Positions 1 to 12,320 of a stretch of DNA of 64,000 bases are shown in pieces. The notes under the pieces are model-generated. The model did no database searches and was not told the origin of the DNA. It saw only the letters and a list, made by a program, of their open reading frames with translations. The stretch covers positions 933,299 through 997,298 of the forward strand of contig NW_019091491.1 of the NCBI RefSeq assembly GCF_001949145.1, in the 5' to 3' direction. The translations under genes and the position numbers were made by a program. Source of the stretch: Acanthaster planci. Taxonomy: Eukaryota; Echinodermata; Asteroidea; Valvatida; Acanthasteridae. Position 1 is the first letter of the stretch. Every line of letters starts with the position of its first letter.

Positions 1-390
1 TTAGCATCTCGGAATCACGGCGCTACACCTAAGTGGTGAGATTGATGACCAGCTACAGACTACGGGAGGCAGGACCATGGGTTCTAGTCAAACAGAGAGG
101 GCACAGTACGAAACTCTTGCAACTCAAATCGGTTGGGCCGTGGTGGGAGGGCTTGCCCGGCCGAGGCTACAGCTGCATGAACTAGTACCCTTTGGGCCAG
201 TTCAGACCACATTAGGTTCGAGCTGAGCTACTTGGACGTTTCGCGCACTTCACCATAAGGACGATATCGAACCATACTGTGACGTGACCTGTTAACATGT
301 AATTGTGAAATAGAGACATTTCTATATTTAGAAGTGTAACGTTAACATTTTATCGTCATATCTCTATTTCTAATATCTGTAATAATACAT

Positions 391-528
391 ACATGGACTG
401 GCAATGTACCAAAAGAGGGTCATATTTCCCTTTGGCCTCGGGGAATAGGGCCCTCTTCTGGTCAATCATAGTCTCTCGGGGACACAGACGTGCAGTCGTG
501 ACCGACTTTGGCCATTGCCAGTCCATGT
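391..528. repeat. Short inverted-repeat element (MITE-like), 138 bp
   Basis: The ends are exact reverse complements for 16 bp (ACATGGACTGGCAATG at 391-406 against 513-528), and imperfect complementarity continues inward for roughly 15 more bases (ACCAAAAGAGGGTCAT against its counterpart at about 498-511). Small size, terminal inverted repeats and no coding capacity fit a MITE or foldback element. No clear target-site duplication is visible, so the family is not assigned. Confidence 0.5.
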
Positions 529-1138
529 GTTTTATAACACATCTCAAACTGGATGAAATATTCTTTCAGGGTTTAAATTCAACGTTTTAAAATGAGCCCT
601 TGCAACCTCAAGAGAGCGCAATGACCAGTCAAAAAATTTCAAGGCCAGTACCTGCAAGGGTACTATAATCTCTGGTATTGACTGCACGCTCAATGTCAGT
701 GACTCTGACGCCAAATTTATTTACTACCCCTACATAAGTGAACCACACGTGACATTGTATCTCGGCCAACCAGGACAAAGAACCAGGAAAAGGTGTGTTA
801 CAAATATCTCTATTTCACTACTAAATGTTAACCTTGAACGTTTATTGTTGTGGCGTGCAAAGTTAAAAAATATAGAGTTAAAAATAGAGAAGATATCTCT
901 ATTTTTAAAGAGATATACATGCACATATATATTTCGGAAGAAATGTCAATTTTGCACGAGCCATACCGCTCAAAAATCGGTCAGCCACAGTCTGCATGGC
1001 GCGCGGTATTCGGCAGTGCGCATACACAATTATTCATGGTAACTTGAGTGCGTTAGGTATGCTCTGATTTTGGGGGGGGGGGTAAGGCTGCCAGGTTTTA
1101 CGAGACTGGTTTCCAGGCGGTTCATCTCTTGTGAACAT

Positions 1139-1153
1139 AGCGCCCTCTACTGG
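1139..1153 (-). promoter_or_regulatory. CTCF-like binding motif
   Basis: The minus strand reads CCAGTAGAGGGCGCT, matching the bilaterian CTCF core CCASYAGRKGGCR at every position. The match is seen directly; occupancy is not known. Similar sites occur at 15294-15308 and 29134-29148. Confidence 0.4.
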
Positions 1154-2468
1154 TACCACTTTTCGGCTGTGCTCGCCAGCGCATGTCGCCTACACGGTGC
1201 ACCGGCCAAAACCTTAAACCGGTCTTGGGGCAAGACTAGGGACAGTGCCGCCGTGGTCACTGGGTAAGCTCGTCAGTTGAACACGTCGCAAATAGCGAAT
1301 GACATGTGACTAGCTCTCCACAGATCAAGATACAGAATCTGTGAGTGAGGTGCTAGAATGTCTTTTTTAGCTATCTTCTTGCGCACGGTCAAAGATCTAT
1401 GACCACTGCAATGTGTACAGACTAATACCGTGTGCAAGTAGCACGTCACGCGCATTCCGAAGCGCTATGAACGCTGCAGAGCTAGGCTTAGGGGTTTTTT
1501 GGAACAGTACAAAGCTTTCAACCTATTTCGTATTCAACTGCAATAGACACAGAGAGCTAAGGAGGATGACACTGATTTTTTTTACACTCGTACATTTTTC
1601 AATTTACCCCAGCGCTGCGCGACATGTCCGTACGCGAAGGCTTTCAGAATAATGAATAATATCATAAAATAAGTCAACTGATTGAAGTTGTTTGGACTAG
1701 TGAGTTCCTAAGAAGGAAATTTAACTCATCGTACTTAAGGCATAATTTAGGGACCGAGACGAGTTTTACTCCAACTGGACAGTTTGATAGAGGATCCGTC
1801 ATAAGAAAAGAAGGCAGTATGCAAGCGTTGACATATTCAAATAGTAAGAGAAAATAATGAAAAAAATCACTACACACGGATTGACTGCATGGTACTGTAT
1901 ACTTACGTCCCTTTTTCGAAAAACATCCATATTTCCTCATTATTTGCAGATGAGAAGTCTATGGTACCGTCCAAATAATGTATAAATAATTTTAATAAAT
2001 AATGAGTAATGAAATTTGGAATTAAAGGCTGGCTTCTATCAGATAAACTACACGTTGGTGTTCATCTGAGAAATTCAACTGTATTATTCTGTCTTCATGG
2101 CAACAGCAATACACTAACACAATACAAATCTAACTTTAAGTACAAGTAAAACGTACCAGATTTCCTGGCAGACAAGTAATTTTAAGGGAGAAAAATTGTC
2201 AAGGAAGATCTTATAATAAATTAGTATGATGAATTCCAGTAAGTTTCTCACAAACGATCGTTTTAACCTTTCATTAAAGTTCATTGGTTGTCCTTTATAA
2301 AGGCCTATATACATTTGTCCGTTTGAGAATAATTTAGATATTTTCAAGATGTATTTTTGCGTTGGGGAGAAGTTAATTATATATAAAACGGGTTTGCCCT
2401 TACCCAACGTATATTAATAAGCACTGTATGCTCAGTGCTTGCCCGAGAGCTTGCGAAAAAAACCTCAC

Positions 2469-2551
2469 AAGCTCACTCGGGTGGGACTCGAACCCACGAC
2501 CTCCTGCTTACTAGTGCAGATGTCTTAATTAACCACTCGATCGAGCTTGCC
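2469..2551 (-). repeat. tRNA-Thr(AGU)-like sequence, probable SINE head
   Basis: On the minus strand a B box (GGTTCGAGTCC) sits in a perfect 5-bp T-arm (GTGGG/CCCAC), after an anticodon-like arm with loop CTAGTAA (AGU, Thr) and an A-box-like GTGGTTAA region. The outer ends can pair (CAAGCTC with GAGCTTG), but six extra bases separate the T-arm from that stem, so this is not a standard tRNA cloverleaf. A tRNA-derived SINE head or tRNA pseudogene fits better than a working tRNA gene. A short A/T-run tail follows toward 2440. Confidence 0.5.
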
Positions 2552-5500
2552 AGTGTCGGCTGGCCGGTCCGAGTCAAATGAAGCAGCGGGTACCGCGAGC
2601 TATTTTCAAGATGTCTTTTTTTTTCTTGAAATTAGCTCTTAAAAATAGCAGTAGCTTTTGTTGGTGGCCGTCCAGACGGAGAGACGGAGCTGTGCAGGTG
2701 TGGCATGCAAAGTGTGGACCTCTGCTCAAAAGAAGTCCACATAATGTAGGGTACGATGGCGTTGTGGACTTGCACACGTCCACACAATGTTTTCCCCACT
2801 CTGAAAAACAGTTTCAGAGGCATTTTAGGGTCAAGGTTATCCATGGCAACATGAAGAGGAACAGTCCAGGAAATCATTATCAAAAATGCAGCTAGGAGGA
2901 GTTATCCTAGCTGGAGAAAAAGGAGCATTTTCCTCAAGTTTCTTTAACCACAGGAGAACAAAGGAACGTCCACACTTTTTGGTAAAACAGGTAGGCCTAT
3001 GGGTGCTCATGACAAGGCGATTCTTTGCACATTGCTATCTGTTAAAATAATCGATACATCTCATTTAAACAATAACACTGATGTCTAGGACGATGCCAAA
3101 TGACATTTTTTTGTCATTAATGAATGTCCCCCGTACACAACATTTATCTCCCTTCGCACTTCAAGCTTTTGGCTAGGAGGGTCTTGAGCATTTTCATCAC
3201 CAGATAAGTTTTAAAAATTACAAAGGTTTAATCTTCACCGCCGAGAACTAAAGGAAAATATGGAAGAGTCTCAGAAATCGGGGAAATTGCGATATTTGGG
3301 GGTACTCCTGGAAGATGGAGGAATAGAAATTTGAATACCCTGGGGGAGGGTGTCCCCCCATTACACGTTGGATTCGCTACTGCTTACCCCGGCAAGAACA
3401 GTAGTGTGGCGATATCTGAAGAAATCTTATCCAAGGCACGGTTAGCGACGATCCAGTGCACCGCCTTAAGCCCCCTGTGTTTTGTGGTCGGCACTGAATA
3501 CAATGAATAACCGTTTGTCCAGCGGATATGACAGTCTATAGATAGTTGAGCTTTGCTGGTGAACTTCAGTCGAATTTTATCTGCGCAGATCTAGTTTTGA
3601 ATAAGTTCAACCTTATGGAGCCGGGTTACTTTGTACCATTTCACCTACGGGGGTTCATTCCGCCCCGCCCCAACTCCCGTCCCCTGCCCTTTACAGAGAG
3701 ACACGCCCGATTAGTACAGTGTGGAAGTTCAACCTAATTCACCATTTCTTTTGTTTAAGTCCTTTGAAGTGCAAAACCAGAGATGTCAGCCAGTGTGCAT
3801 TGAGCAAGGCATTGGAAATGTATACATTCTAATTGACCTTTCATATTGTGTAGAATCGGATTTAGGTAATTAATCATGCCATGTTCTTTTTTTTTAAATT
3901 CCCCAGACACTAAAGACACTGTTTTATGGTGTACTATTAATGACACATTTCTGCCTCTCTCTAGGCTCTTCAAAGTCGACGGAACTACACGAAGCGACTG
4001 TACGATGGCCCCCTTGCGTCGTGCCGTGGCGTTGCACCGTCGCCTTCTTGCCATTGAAGTTTGTATACACACGACGCGTCGGGTCGTGTGTCGGTAGTGC
4101 CGTTGCGTCGTGCTGTCTTACCTCCTTTCCATGATGCAATTTTTTTTTCTGTCTAAACGTCGCTCTTTCCGTCGCCCGTCGCGTTGCACCGTCGTATATC
4201 GTGTTGTGTCGCGTATTACGTCTCCTGAAGCACGTAGCGATGCACGACATGACGCAACGTGTCCTGTGCTGTCGCCCTTTGTTTTATGGTGTTTATAGAG
4301 GGCGCCTTTACTGTTTTCTTTCATTTCCATTCCCCTTGCTTGCATAGTACATGATATGGGTAGCAGGCCTTGCTCCCTTGTGCCCTTCTTATCGCATCGT
4401 GTAGTTGCTTCGTTTTGGAAGAGGCTAGACGTTTAATACGTGTCGTAAATAGTACACCATACTGTTGCTATACCACATGCTTTTGCCTATAGCGACCACC
4501 ATCTCTGGAATGGACTGGTTCCTTTGTGCCCCCTTATACTTTGAAGCAATTTAGCAAAAGCCTGCCCCGAATTACGCATTACAGCATTACTGTCTTCATT
4601 ATGGAGAATTCAAATTGTTATGTTTTTCTGCAATCAGATAATTCAACGTACCAGATTTTATTCAAATTTAACTCGCAAAAGTCTTGTGCCATTTTTTCTG
4701 CGGCACAGATTTCACGAATTCGAGCCACATAATGACAACCCAACAATGCAGTTTCCAGTGCCAACATTTAATATCAAGCCACTGAAAGTGCAGAAGTCAG
4801 GCACATGCGTAGTTCATGTATTAAAATCCAAAAACACTGAATAAATCTATGTTCATAAACCCCAAATAAATGTATGAAGAAACGTGTCCAGTGGCGTAAA
4901 TTGGGGGTGGGTGCGGCAAAAAGGGGGAGGGATGACTTGACCGGCTGTGAAAATTTGAAAAGCAAGGGGTAAGGGGTGGTAGCACAATATGACTATATGG
5001 TCGATGTTATGATATTGATGTACATCTGTAGGCTACTAGGGCCTACATGCATTCAGAATGGCATGTTTATGGATTTTATGTTGTCCTTTCTTGGGTGATA
5101 CTGAATCCATTTTAGGCAAAATCGGAAAAAGTCTTCACAAGCTATTTTGATTTTTGATTCCCATAAAAGTTTAGAGGGGGGTGATTCAATAGCCAGTCCC
5201 CTCCAACTCAAAATGTTAGGGGATATATACCCCCACCCCCCAGGACTTACGCCCATGAACGTGTCCTTTCAAACGTGGCAATAATTGGCCGAGTTCTGAA
5301 GAGGTGTGGTCTAGATATATTGGTTGGCGCATATGAAAAATATCTCGGCAGCCTCTCGTGGTCGTTTGTTTTTAATTCTCACTACATGTCTTCTCTGTGA
5401 GAAAGAGTTTCTGTACAATTTCTCAAGTTCTTTCAAAACAGTCACGGAATATCAAAGGATTCGGGCCTCTTTCAGTTTAACCCAGCTGGTGTAACTACAG

Positions 5501-6059
5501 ACACATGATGATCACTGCTGATTTCTTACTCCCATACGGTTCGTAACTCAACTGTTCCAATTCCACAGTTGACACTGAACAGATTTTTAAACATAAAATA
5601 TCAGTGTTGCTATTTATTTAAAAATAACTTAGGTCTAACTGTAATATCTTAAAAAGAAGGCAAGACGATAGCCGGCAGGAACAGAGATAGAAAAGGATGT
5701 TAAAGGACGCAGGTGGGAGGCTGCTTATTTATAAAGAGCACCATGAGATACAACGTATCAAAGCATACGAATGAGAACCATGTCCGATCTCATTTAAACG
5801 TATTGATTACTGAACCAAAGAGGTTTAATGTTTTTCAGTGCAATACGAGAATATGCACCTTATTTGGGTTTTTATATATGCGCCATTTCCTTTGCACCTT
5901 TACGTTGTGGAGTCCTTCAAGAACCAAGACCAATATTCATTAGTAAAACTAAGCTACATGGTGATTCCTAGCTGATGCACAACTAGCCCAGTGCCGATAA
6001 ACAACGGTTGTTTGAAATGGAATTAAAACTTGATAAATTGTTGATATCATTGTCAATTC
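2552..6059. other. Intergenic, no gene recognised
   Basis: The short ORFs here have no recognisable domains and mostly overlap on opposite strands, as expected by chance. A GTCG-rich segment at 3920-4292 is listed separately. Nothing else supported. Confidence 0.5.
3920..4292. repeat. GTCG/CGAC-rich segment bounded by a 13-bp direct repeat
   Basis: TGTTTTATGGTGT occurs at 3920-3932 and again at 4280-4292. Between them the AT-rich background changes to dense GTCG/CGAC and GTTGCACCGTCG motifs, including a perfect 9-bp hairpin (ACACACGAC at 4067-4075 pairing with 4083-4091). Two long antisense-overlapping ORFs arise from this composition and look incidental. An inserted element flanked by a target-site duplication is one reading. 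Confidence 0.35.
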
Positions 6060-6760
6060 AAGTAAACAACGCTATTTCGAGGAACTTCAAGAGCAATTCT
6101 TCTTTACCATTAATATTGAAAGCTAAATTGTAATTATTCATTGCTGGCGCCAGTTGACTAGAGTTGTCGAAATTGGACTCTCACAATTTTTCATTAAAAA
6201 GGTTTCAATAAAGTTTTCAAGGTATTAAAGTTGGCTGGTATATTTGCTGGTATAACGCTTCACAACTTTTTTGATGCTTTTCGTTTAAAATAGCGTGAGC
6301 GTTTTAAATATATTCAATTGTTTTCGTGTAATTAGTGTACTGATGAGAAACTCAATGTCATTAAAACACTTGGTGCAGCTAAATATCCTTAAAAGTTCGG
6401 GATACCTAGATTACTTAGACCTTGAGGTGGAAGAAGTACCACAATGACCCTATCACTCGCTTTCTCGTTGTTCCTCGTTGCTTTCTTATGGGCCTATCAT
6501 AGCTTTTGTGAGAGAAGGCCCACGACGTACTTGCATATGCTGAGCTAGGCCTGCTGAACAACTGCATGTTGTTAACGTGTTGGAGAGAAAGCTCGCCAGC
6601 AAGCAGGTCTAAGTAAATAAATAAATGTTTTTGGATGCAGTGGTTCGCCTCTTTTAAGGTCACCAACTATGTCTTCCATTTCAACGTGAGGCATTGATTG
6701 TTCTCTACAACCCTTTGTTCATCTTCTTTAGCTTTCATTCCTTGCTTTCAGAGGCATCAA
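6060..6760 (+). repeat. Decayed copy 1 of the gene 1 promoter/first-exon region
   Basis: This segment shares ordered sequence blocks with 8100-8830 and 11590-12320: an upstream block with AACTTCAAGAGCAATTC, a ...TAGCGTGAGCG-type block, an ATG-centred block, then a block ending in TTCTCTACAAC. The same order and similar spacing in all three places indicate tandem duplication of the 5' end of the metalloprotease gene followed by strong divergence. Confidence 0.6.
6444..6507 (+). pseudogene. Relic (or cryptic) first exon of the metalloprotease, copy 1
   Basis: The ATG aligns with the gene 1 start at 12018 and opens a signal-peptide-like reading (MTLSLAFSLFLVAFLW) followed by a GT (GTGAGA) where gene 1 has its donor. 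The putative exon is 64 nt against 63 nt in gene 1, so splicing to exon 2 at 13072 would be out of frame. It may serve another transcript; a relic is simplest. Confidence 0.45.
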
Positions 6761-8099
6761 ACCACATTTCGTTGAGTCGATGCTGCAAAGTCCTTACTGA
6801 AACATCATTGCACTAAAAGTTCCTTCTGGAAACAAATTGCTTTGAACATGAATTTTGGCGGGAAAATCGGTTGAAGTTTGGAGGGTCATCGGCTGCCCGA
6901 GACTGTTCTTTGTGGCGTGGTCTCCACTTGCCATCGTGACGGAGGGACATGAAAAAAAGGGTACAAGGACCCCCTAGATCAATCTCTTGGCACCTGTCAC
7001 ATCGAAAATCGCCAGTTCGATATTTAAGTAATAGAGCCTGAAAGTTGACCCCTGATGGCGCGCTTCCGGAACCGTTGGATAGGAAAAACAACGTTACAAA
7101 ATTTTAGAATTTGTAATATTTTTTCGTTCAGTTACTTCTTAAAAAATCCAACTCGGAAAAGGGGCTTTGGAAAATATTTGCTAGTATATCAATTTATAGA
7201 AACTGAAAAATCACCAGACCTAAAAGAGAAATATCCTGCCAAAAACTGACCCATCACTTCCGAAAATCTAAAATACATGAAGAACAGTGCAATGCGCCAG
7301 TCTCGTACACAGTTGAATATTTACGGTTTGAAATTTTATGGTAGTCGGTCGGTAAAAACCAAAAAAAAAAAAAAAAACAGATCAAAATATTCGAAACAGT
7401 CTTATAATTTATAAGTAGTAAACCTGAAGCAATATTCTTCTTCAATTACGAAAGATTCTGATCTTTTATCTAACCTTTTCTGACAGCAACTGCGTAATGT
7501 CAACTCAACAAAATCTGGAACCCATCGACTGCAAGTAGGTAAATCTTTGCAACGTTATACAATCTCATTTTCACGTAAGCACGGGCAGTGAAAACAAACG
7601 TGCATGAACATGGAGACCAAGGTACGACATCACCGGAAGTGAAAGGTTGTTAAGAAAACTCGTTTTTACATATCTGAATAAAGCTTTTCCCAGATATTAC
7701 TTGAGGAAGACAAAGGTAAAATTCCAACATGAGCGTTCCGTAGGGCGGTTTCAGTAAGGAATTATTCTTCCAAAAATTATTAAACGTGATAGGACGGCCC
7801 AACGTAAAATCCCCATAAGAGGACCGCGCAAGGGTTCCAGAAGCTCGCTGTGTGACCTTTTACTTTCATGCCCTATAGCAAGGTCATTCCGGATAAAGCA
7901 CTGCGCGAGTCTGCGTAGGTCTGCGTTGATTGGACAGACCTCATTCTCACGTCCGCATGACCTCAGGTGCGCCTCATTTTGGGCATGTGCTGTTGGGATT
8001 CCGAGTCGGCTCATTGCTGACCAAGTATTCTGTCTGACAGCTTGCCTAGTGCTAATAAGGATGCGAAATTGCAATATAAGGATTATTACTTGAGGCATG
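6761..8099. other. Intergenic, no gene recognised
   Basis: AT-rich with a poly-A run at about 7361-7378. The minus-strand open frame at 7751-8125 (124 codons) has no domain I recognise and no splice context. Nothing else supported. Confidence 0.5.
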
Positions 8100-8830
8100 G
8101 TCATTTTCATGGTCAGTTCCTGCAAACCAGGACATTCTGATGAACTTGAAAAGCAATTCCCGTCTACCAGTCATACTGAAAATTTAATTTGAAATACTAA
8201 CTCCTGACACCAATCGTATCAAGGTCAACTAGATATTAATTTTGGCTGGTAACTTTGACCGTATAGCTCTACTCCAGACGTTATTGGCAATTTTTGCTAC
8301 TTAGCGTTTGAGATAGCGTTTGAGAATATGGAATTTTTAATTACATTTTCAAGTGATTTGTTTCAAAAAGTGTGTTAGTGCTCATCTCTGTTTTTATAAT
8401 TCTTATCTCAAATGAACTGAAACAGTTATTAGGCCTACAAAGTCCAACGGTGTGGCACACGTAGATGGAAGTTCTATCCTGAGTTGATAGACGCGCAGTG
8501 CACGATGACGCTGTCAACTCGTGGCCTTTTCGTGCCTCACTGCAATTGCGTTTGTCAGACCACCTCTGCTAAGCTTTCTTAGAGGCATATCGTACTTACT
8601 TAAAGAATAGCATACGCCCAACGAAGTCTGCTTCACAAGTGCGAGCTATGGAAAAGGTAGCCGCGGACCAAATAAAGAATATGAATAACTAATGCTTTTG
8701 GAATGATTATTGGAATGGCTCGCCTCTCTGACTGGAACGACCAATCTTTCACCCGATGAAAGTATTCCTGCGGTCTGAATGTGAAACATCCATTGTTTTC
8801 TACAACACTTTGCTTTCTCACTACGCTGGT
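8100..8830 (+). repeat. Decayed copy 2 of the gene 1 promoter/first-exon region
   Basis: Ordered blocks match 11590-12320: AATTCCCGTCTACCA, TTTGAGATAGCG, CATTTTCAAGTGATTTG (almost identical at 11881-11898), the ATG block, and TTTTCTACAACAC. This copy is closer to the functional copy upstream of the ATG than downstream of it. Confidence 0.6.
8505..8582 (+). pseudogene. Relic first exon of the metalloprotease, copy 2
   Basis: The ATG block (CACGATGACGCTGTCA) aligns with the gene 1 start (TACGATGATACTCTCA), but the encoded hydrophobic core is interrupted by Arg, His and Asn and the donor position reads CT instead of GT. The frame ends at a stop after 25 codons. No longer able to act as this first exon. 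Confidence 0.5.
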
Positions 8831-11513
8831 ACTTAATCAAATCAGTGTTTGTCATAAGTATACTAAAGCAGCCCCTTCCGTGTTCCGTGGTACATGAACC
8901 AGCAAACCACTTGCAAATTTCTTCCTATTCCGTTCAGACCTCATTCAGACTACTCTGCAAATACCTTCCTGTTTCTCATGGTAGGCCCACTTATACGCGC
9001 TTTCATATCAAAACTCAAAGTGAAACCTGCCGTTAAACCTATACTTTTTTTCGACCATTATGTTAACAATGTACTGTAGTATCAGCTTCAACTCGTGCAA
9101 TTGCTAATTTCTTCCCCCATTTATTTAATTATACCAGACACAACCAGCCCCTGCATTCCAATACCATTCCTTGTACCTCAACGTCACATATTAATAAGAA
9201 ATCCACATTCCACTTCTCTGTCAGCCTTGATTAATCGACAATCATTTTAGTTGTAGCTAATGAATATTTAAAACAAGAAAAAAACAGACTTAGTACGAGG
9301 CATTTCATCATAAAGTAGTTACAGACCCATAGCGATCTAGCATTTCAATTGAATGGAATCCAAGAATATGCACTTTAGTCTGTCAGTTGTTGAGTTTTGC
9401 ACTTCTATTTTGACCCCATCCCTACAAAACGACTTCTCCCAAACTACTGCAGATTTGTTTGCTATTTAAATGGTCATCACTTTACAAGTGTCAACTTTCA
9501 GAGAAATTCAACCAGCCCAAATAGCTCTTAATTCACTGTAAACTCGAACCACTTAAACATAAATTCTCCATCAATCACTGACTCATTCCCCATCAATTAC
9601 TCCAAGTTACCTAAACATTATACACATAAATGATAGTCCTAGGGATTCCTCAACTTCTCAGTCTCAGCTTTGGAAAAGACATTCTCAGTATTGGTAATTC
9701 TAAGATTTTCATTTTTTTTTTACTTTGAGGAAACAGTGGGTTGAAATTGTTTGCTTTCTCTTGGCATTTCTGCAGATCATTTTTTTTCTTTGTAGAAAAT
9801 TCTAGACCGGGTCGGTAGCTTATCTTTTTTCCTCGGTGGAGTTTCAGACATGGTAGGCTACATAAAAAGTTTTGTCCCCTCCGTCGCAAATAAGGACCAC
9901 AGATAAACTATATGTGCCGATGCCGTGGCTGATGGTTCACACTCGTGAAGAGAAGTAATTACACTCATATTGGTGGCTGTTGATTGCCGCTGATTTATTG
10001 CAATTCATGACGAAAAGGAATGACCCGGTCAATAATAAAAAAATAACTCTGTCAACGAAATACCTTTAATTCAAAATAGATTAAGGTTTAACACAGGTTA
10101 ATCTGATTAAATAAGCCCGCCTTACCCAGTACAACTCTGGCTAATTTTCTTTTTCCAAAGTGCTGTCGGTGCATGTAAGTTAGCTGTGGACTACATAATG
10201 AACATCAAAAAAAATATTTTGACAACTGATACAAAAATTTTCTGTCAACACAGCGCGTCCACTTAAACAGCACGAAGTCAAGTTGTACTGTGCGCACGGA
10301 TTACTAGGGTTGCATTTACACTGCCCTCGCACATGTAGCCCAAGCACTGTACATGTATGCCACCAGTGTGCACATGTTCGTTCAACTTCGAAAAGCTTTG
10401 ACGACTCCATACGAATGGTGCATACCAAAATCTATAAACACTGATTAAATATACAATACTGACATCAACTAACGTCTTCTCTGTGTCCTACAGTGTTACC
10501 TCATGCCTAATTTGAACATGACTTACCCCCAAAATGCCGAAACTTTCGTGAAGAATGCACTGGTTCATCTTCCTGTTCAGTGGTTTGACGCATTGGAAAG
10601 AGAGACAAAACCACGCGCGTACTCTTCTGAGTTGACATCCAACCCCCCATGATTCGTCAAAGATAATTAGAAGAAACAGCACTATTTCTGACTATTCGAA
10701 CGAAAGTGACATTGAGGCAAAATAAATTAACAATTCTACAGATGAAACTCTTCAGAACTCAACATTTAACCAAATTTATTCTGACTTTTTTCAAAAAGGG
10801 TCATTTCAAGTGAGTAAGAACCCTAAAAAGAAGATGCAAGAACAGCACAACATTATATGTGCTCTTAATGAATAATTAATCGTCTCATGTTGAACAGAAA
10901 GTTCACATCCCTACATTTATTCCCTAAAAATGTACAAGACAATAATTTTATCAACCGTTTTTTTTTTACTGCATCTAAAATTCACAACTCGAACCATCTA
11001 CCTAGTCCAGCACAGAGTGGAACATCCCACTAGTTGGCATATTGATATGTGACCCATTATTTTCCCTTTACGCTACAAAATTCATGGCTAACCAAGCCAT
11101 AGAATACCATAAAGGTGATTTAAACCGTCAAAGAGCTGGGTTATTTTGACCCATCTCACAGCCAGGGGTGGACTCCGCCCCCTAAGGGCTTGGCCAAGCT
11201 CGGTTTTTCTGAAGGCTCGACATGCATATACAAATTGTCCTTATTATTACAAATGGGAAGTTGGAACTCAATCAAAGCTTTGGTTTTGTTCTTGCAAGTT
11301 ATCTGAAGTTCATGGCTACATAAGTGCCAGCCCGCGTACATTGAGCACCGCACTGGAAATGGTATATTTGTTTGGCTGACCCGTCTCGGAAAACTGCGCG
11401 CTGAGCGAGAACGTTCGAGTTTTGCAAAATGGTCTCAGAAAAACCGCAACGAGTTCCTCTAAAAATTCTCCTTCGCGGCTCTTTCAGGAAGAAGCTGCTT
11501 GGTGACTGTCAAC
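8831..11513. other. Intergenic, no gene recognised
   Basis: AT-rich non-coding sequence with short incidental ORFs. A small hairpin around GTGGAACATC lies at 11016-11031 and shares that 10-mer with the hairpins at 25.5 kb. Nothing else supported. Confidence 0.5.
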
Positions 11514-11558
11514 ATGTCTAACAAGAATTCTTGTCATTTTGGACGAAGAACCGGCCAG
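11514..11558 (+). CDS. Possible alternative first exon of gene 1 (no signal peptide)
   Basis: ATG opens 15 codons (MSNKNSCHFGRRTGQ) ending at a strong donor, CAG|GTAAGG. The exon would end in phase 0, the same as the 12018-12080 exon, so it could splice in frame to 13072. A transcript using it would lack the signal peptide. Only splice-site quality and phase support it. Confidence 0.25.
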
Positions 11559-11589
11559 GTAAGGTCACTTTGTTGAAATGCAAGGTTTA

Positions 11590-12320
11590 TAGTTTTAGAA
11601 ATGATCCATATATCATGGGTAATTCCTGTAAACGAGGAAATTTTCAGAGACTTCAAAAGTAATTCCTCACTGCCAACCATGCGAAAAGTTTAATTGGAAA
11701 TATTTATTGCGGGCACCAATTCACTCAGGCTTTAAAATGCATTCTAAAATTTATTGAAAAAGTCCAATAAATTTTACGAGATGTAACTTGGGCCGTTGAA
11801 TTTGCAGGTGAAACGCTCATCCAGACTTATTGAAAACGTTTTTTTAATACATTGTATTTGAGAGAGCGTCAATTTCATTACATTCTCAAGTGATTTGTTT
11901 AAATGAGTGTGTTAATGCACACTTTTTTCACAAACTGTTGATATGGCTAGAAAATCCTTAAAAGGGCTGTGTGGACTTGAAATTGTTATTCGATCCCGAG
12001 TTCAAAGACGTGCTACGATGATACTCTCATTTGCTCTCTGCCTGTGCCTCGCCGCAAAGGTTTTGGCTGGACAGCCTCTGGTAGGTTTTTGCATCCGCCT
12101 ACGTTAGTTTTTTACAACACATGCCTGCTTTTATGTGCCAAGCTAGGCCTGTAGCACACTTACCTAAAGAGTTACCAGTGGGCAAAGTTAAGTATACAAA
12201 CAACGAATGTCTATGGTTCCCCTCTTCTCTGTCATCACATGAAACTGTTTTCCTTATTTCTGTGGCGCATTCATTGCTTATTTTCTACAACGCCTGAATA
12301 TATCCTCTTCTACAAATCGC
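11590..12320 (+). promoter_or_regulatory. Functional copy 3 of the triplicated 5' region (promoter and first exon of gene 1)
   Basis: It surrounds the ATG of gene 1 and shares block order with the decayed copies at 6060-6760 and 8100-8830. Blocks kept between copies upstream of the ATG (for example ACATTCTCAAGTGATTTG at 11881-11898) are candidate promoter elements. No TATA box at a usual distance is evident. Confidence 0.4.
12018..12080 (+). CDS. Gene 1 exon 1: signal peptide
   Basis: 21 codons, MILSFALCLCLAAKVLAGQPL: a hydrophobic core and a likely cleavage after VLA or AG. The donor is CTG|GTAGGT, phase 0. Chosen as the start because it is the only ATG with a signal peptide that joins exon 2 in frame. 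Confidence 0.85.

Larger units (their letters stand above)
1..2468. other. Intergenic, no gene recognised
   Basis: No ORF here carries a recognisable domain or a convincing exon with flanking splice sites. It holds a small inverted-repeat element at 391-528, a CTCF-like site at 1139-1153, a G-run near 1070-1082, and scattered copies of an ATCTCTATTT motif (about 360, 810 and 895; a small hairpin lies at 893-919). Confidence 0.6.

Noticed and set aside
2469-2551. Functional tRNA gene
   Set aside because: The T-arm is separated from the acceptor-like stem by six bases and the D-arm is poor, so a SINE head or pseudogene is preferred.
2578-2895. 105-codon plus-strand ORF with an 83-codon antisense ORF
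   Set aside because: Both strands are open over the same bases, no domain and no splice context; likely chance.
3924-4345. Arg/Thr/His-rich ORFs on both strands
   Set aside because: They arise from the GTCG-rich composition and overlap in several frames.
7751-8125. 124-codon minus-strand ORF
   Set aside because: No recognised motif; it overlaps the edge of the duplicated promoter block on the other strand.
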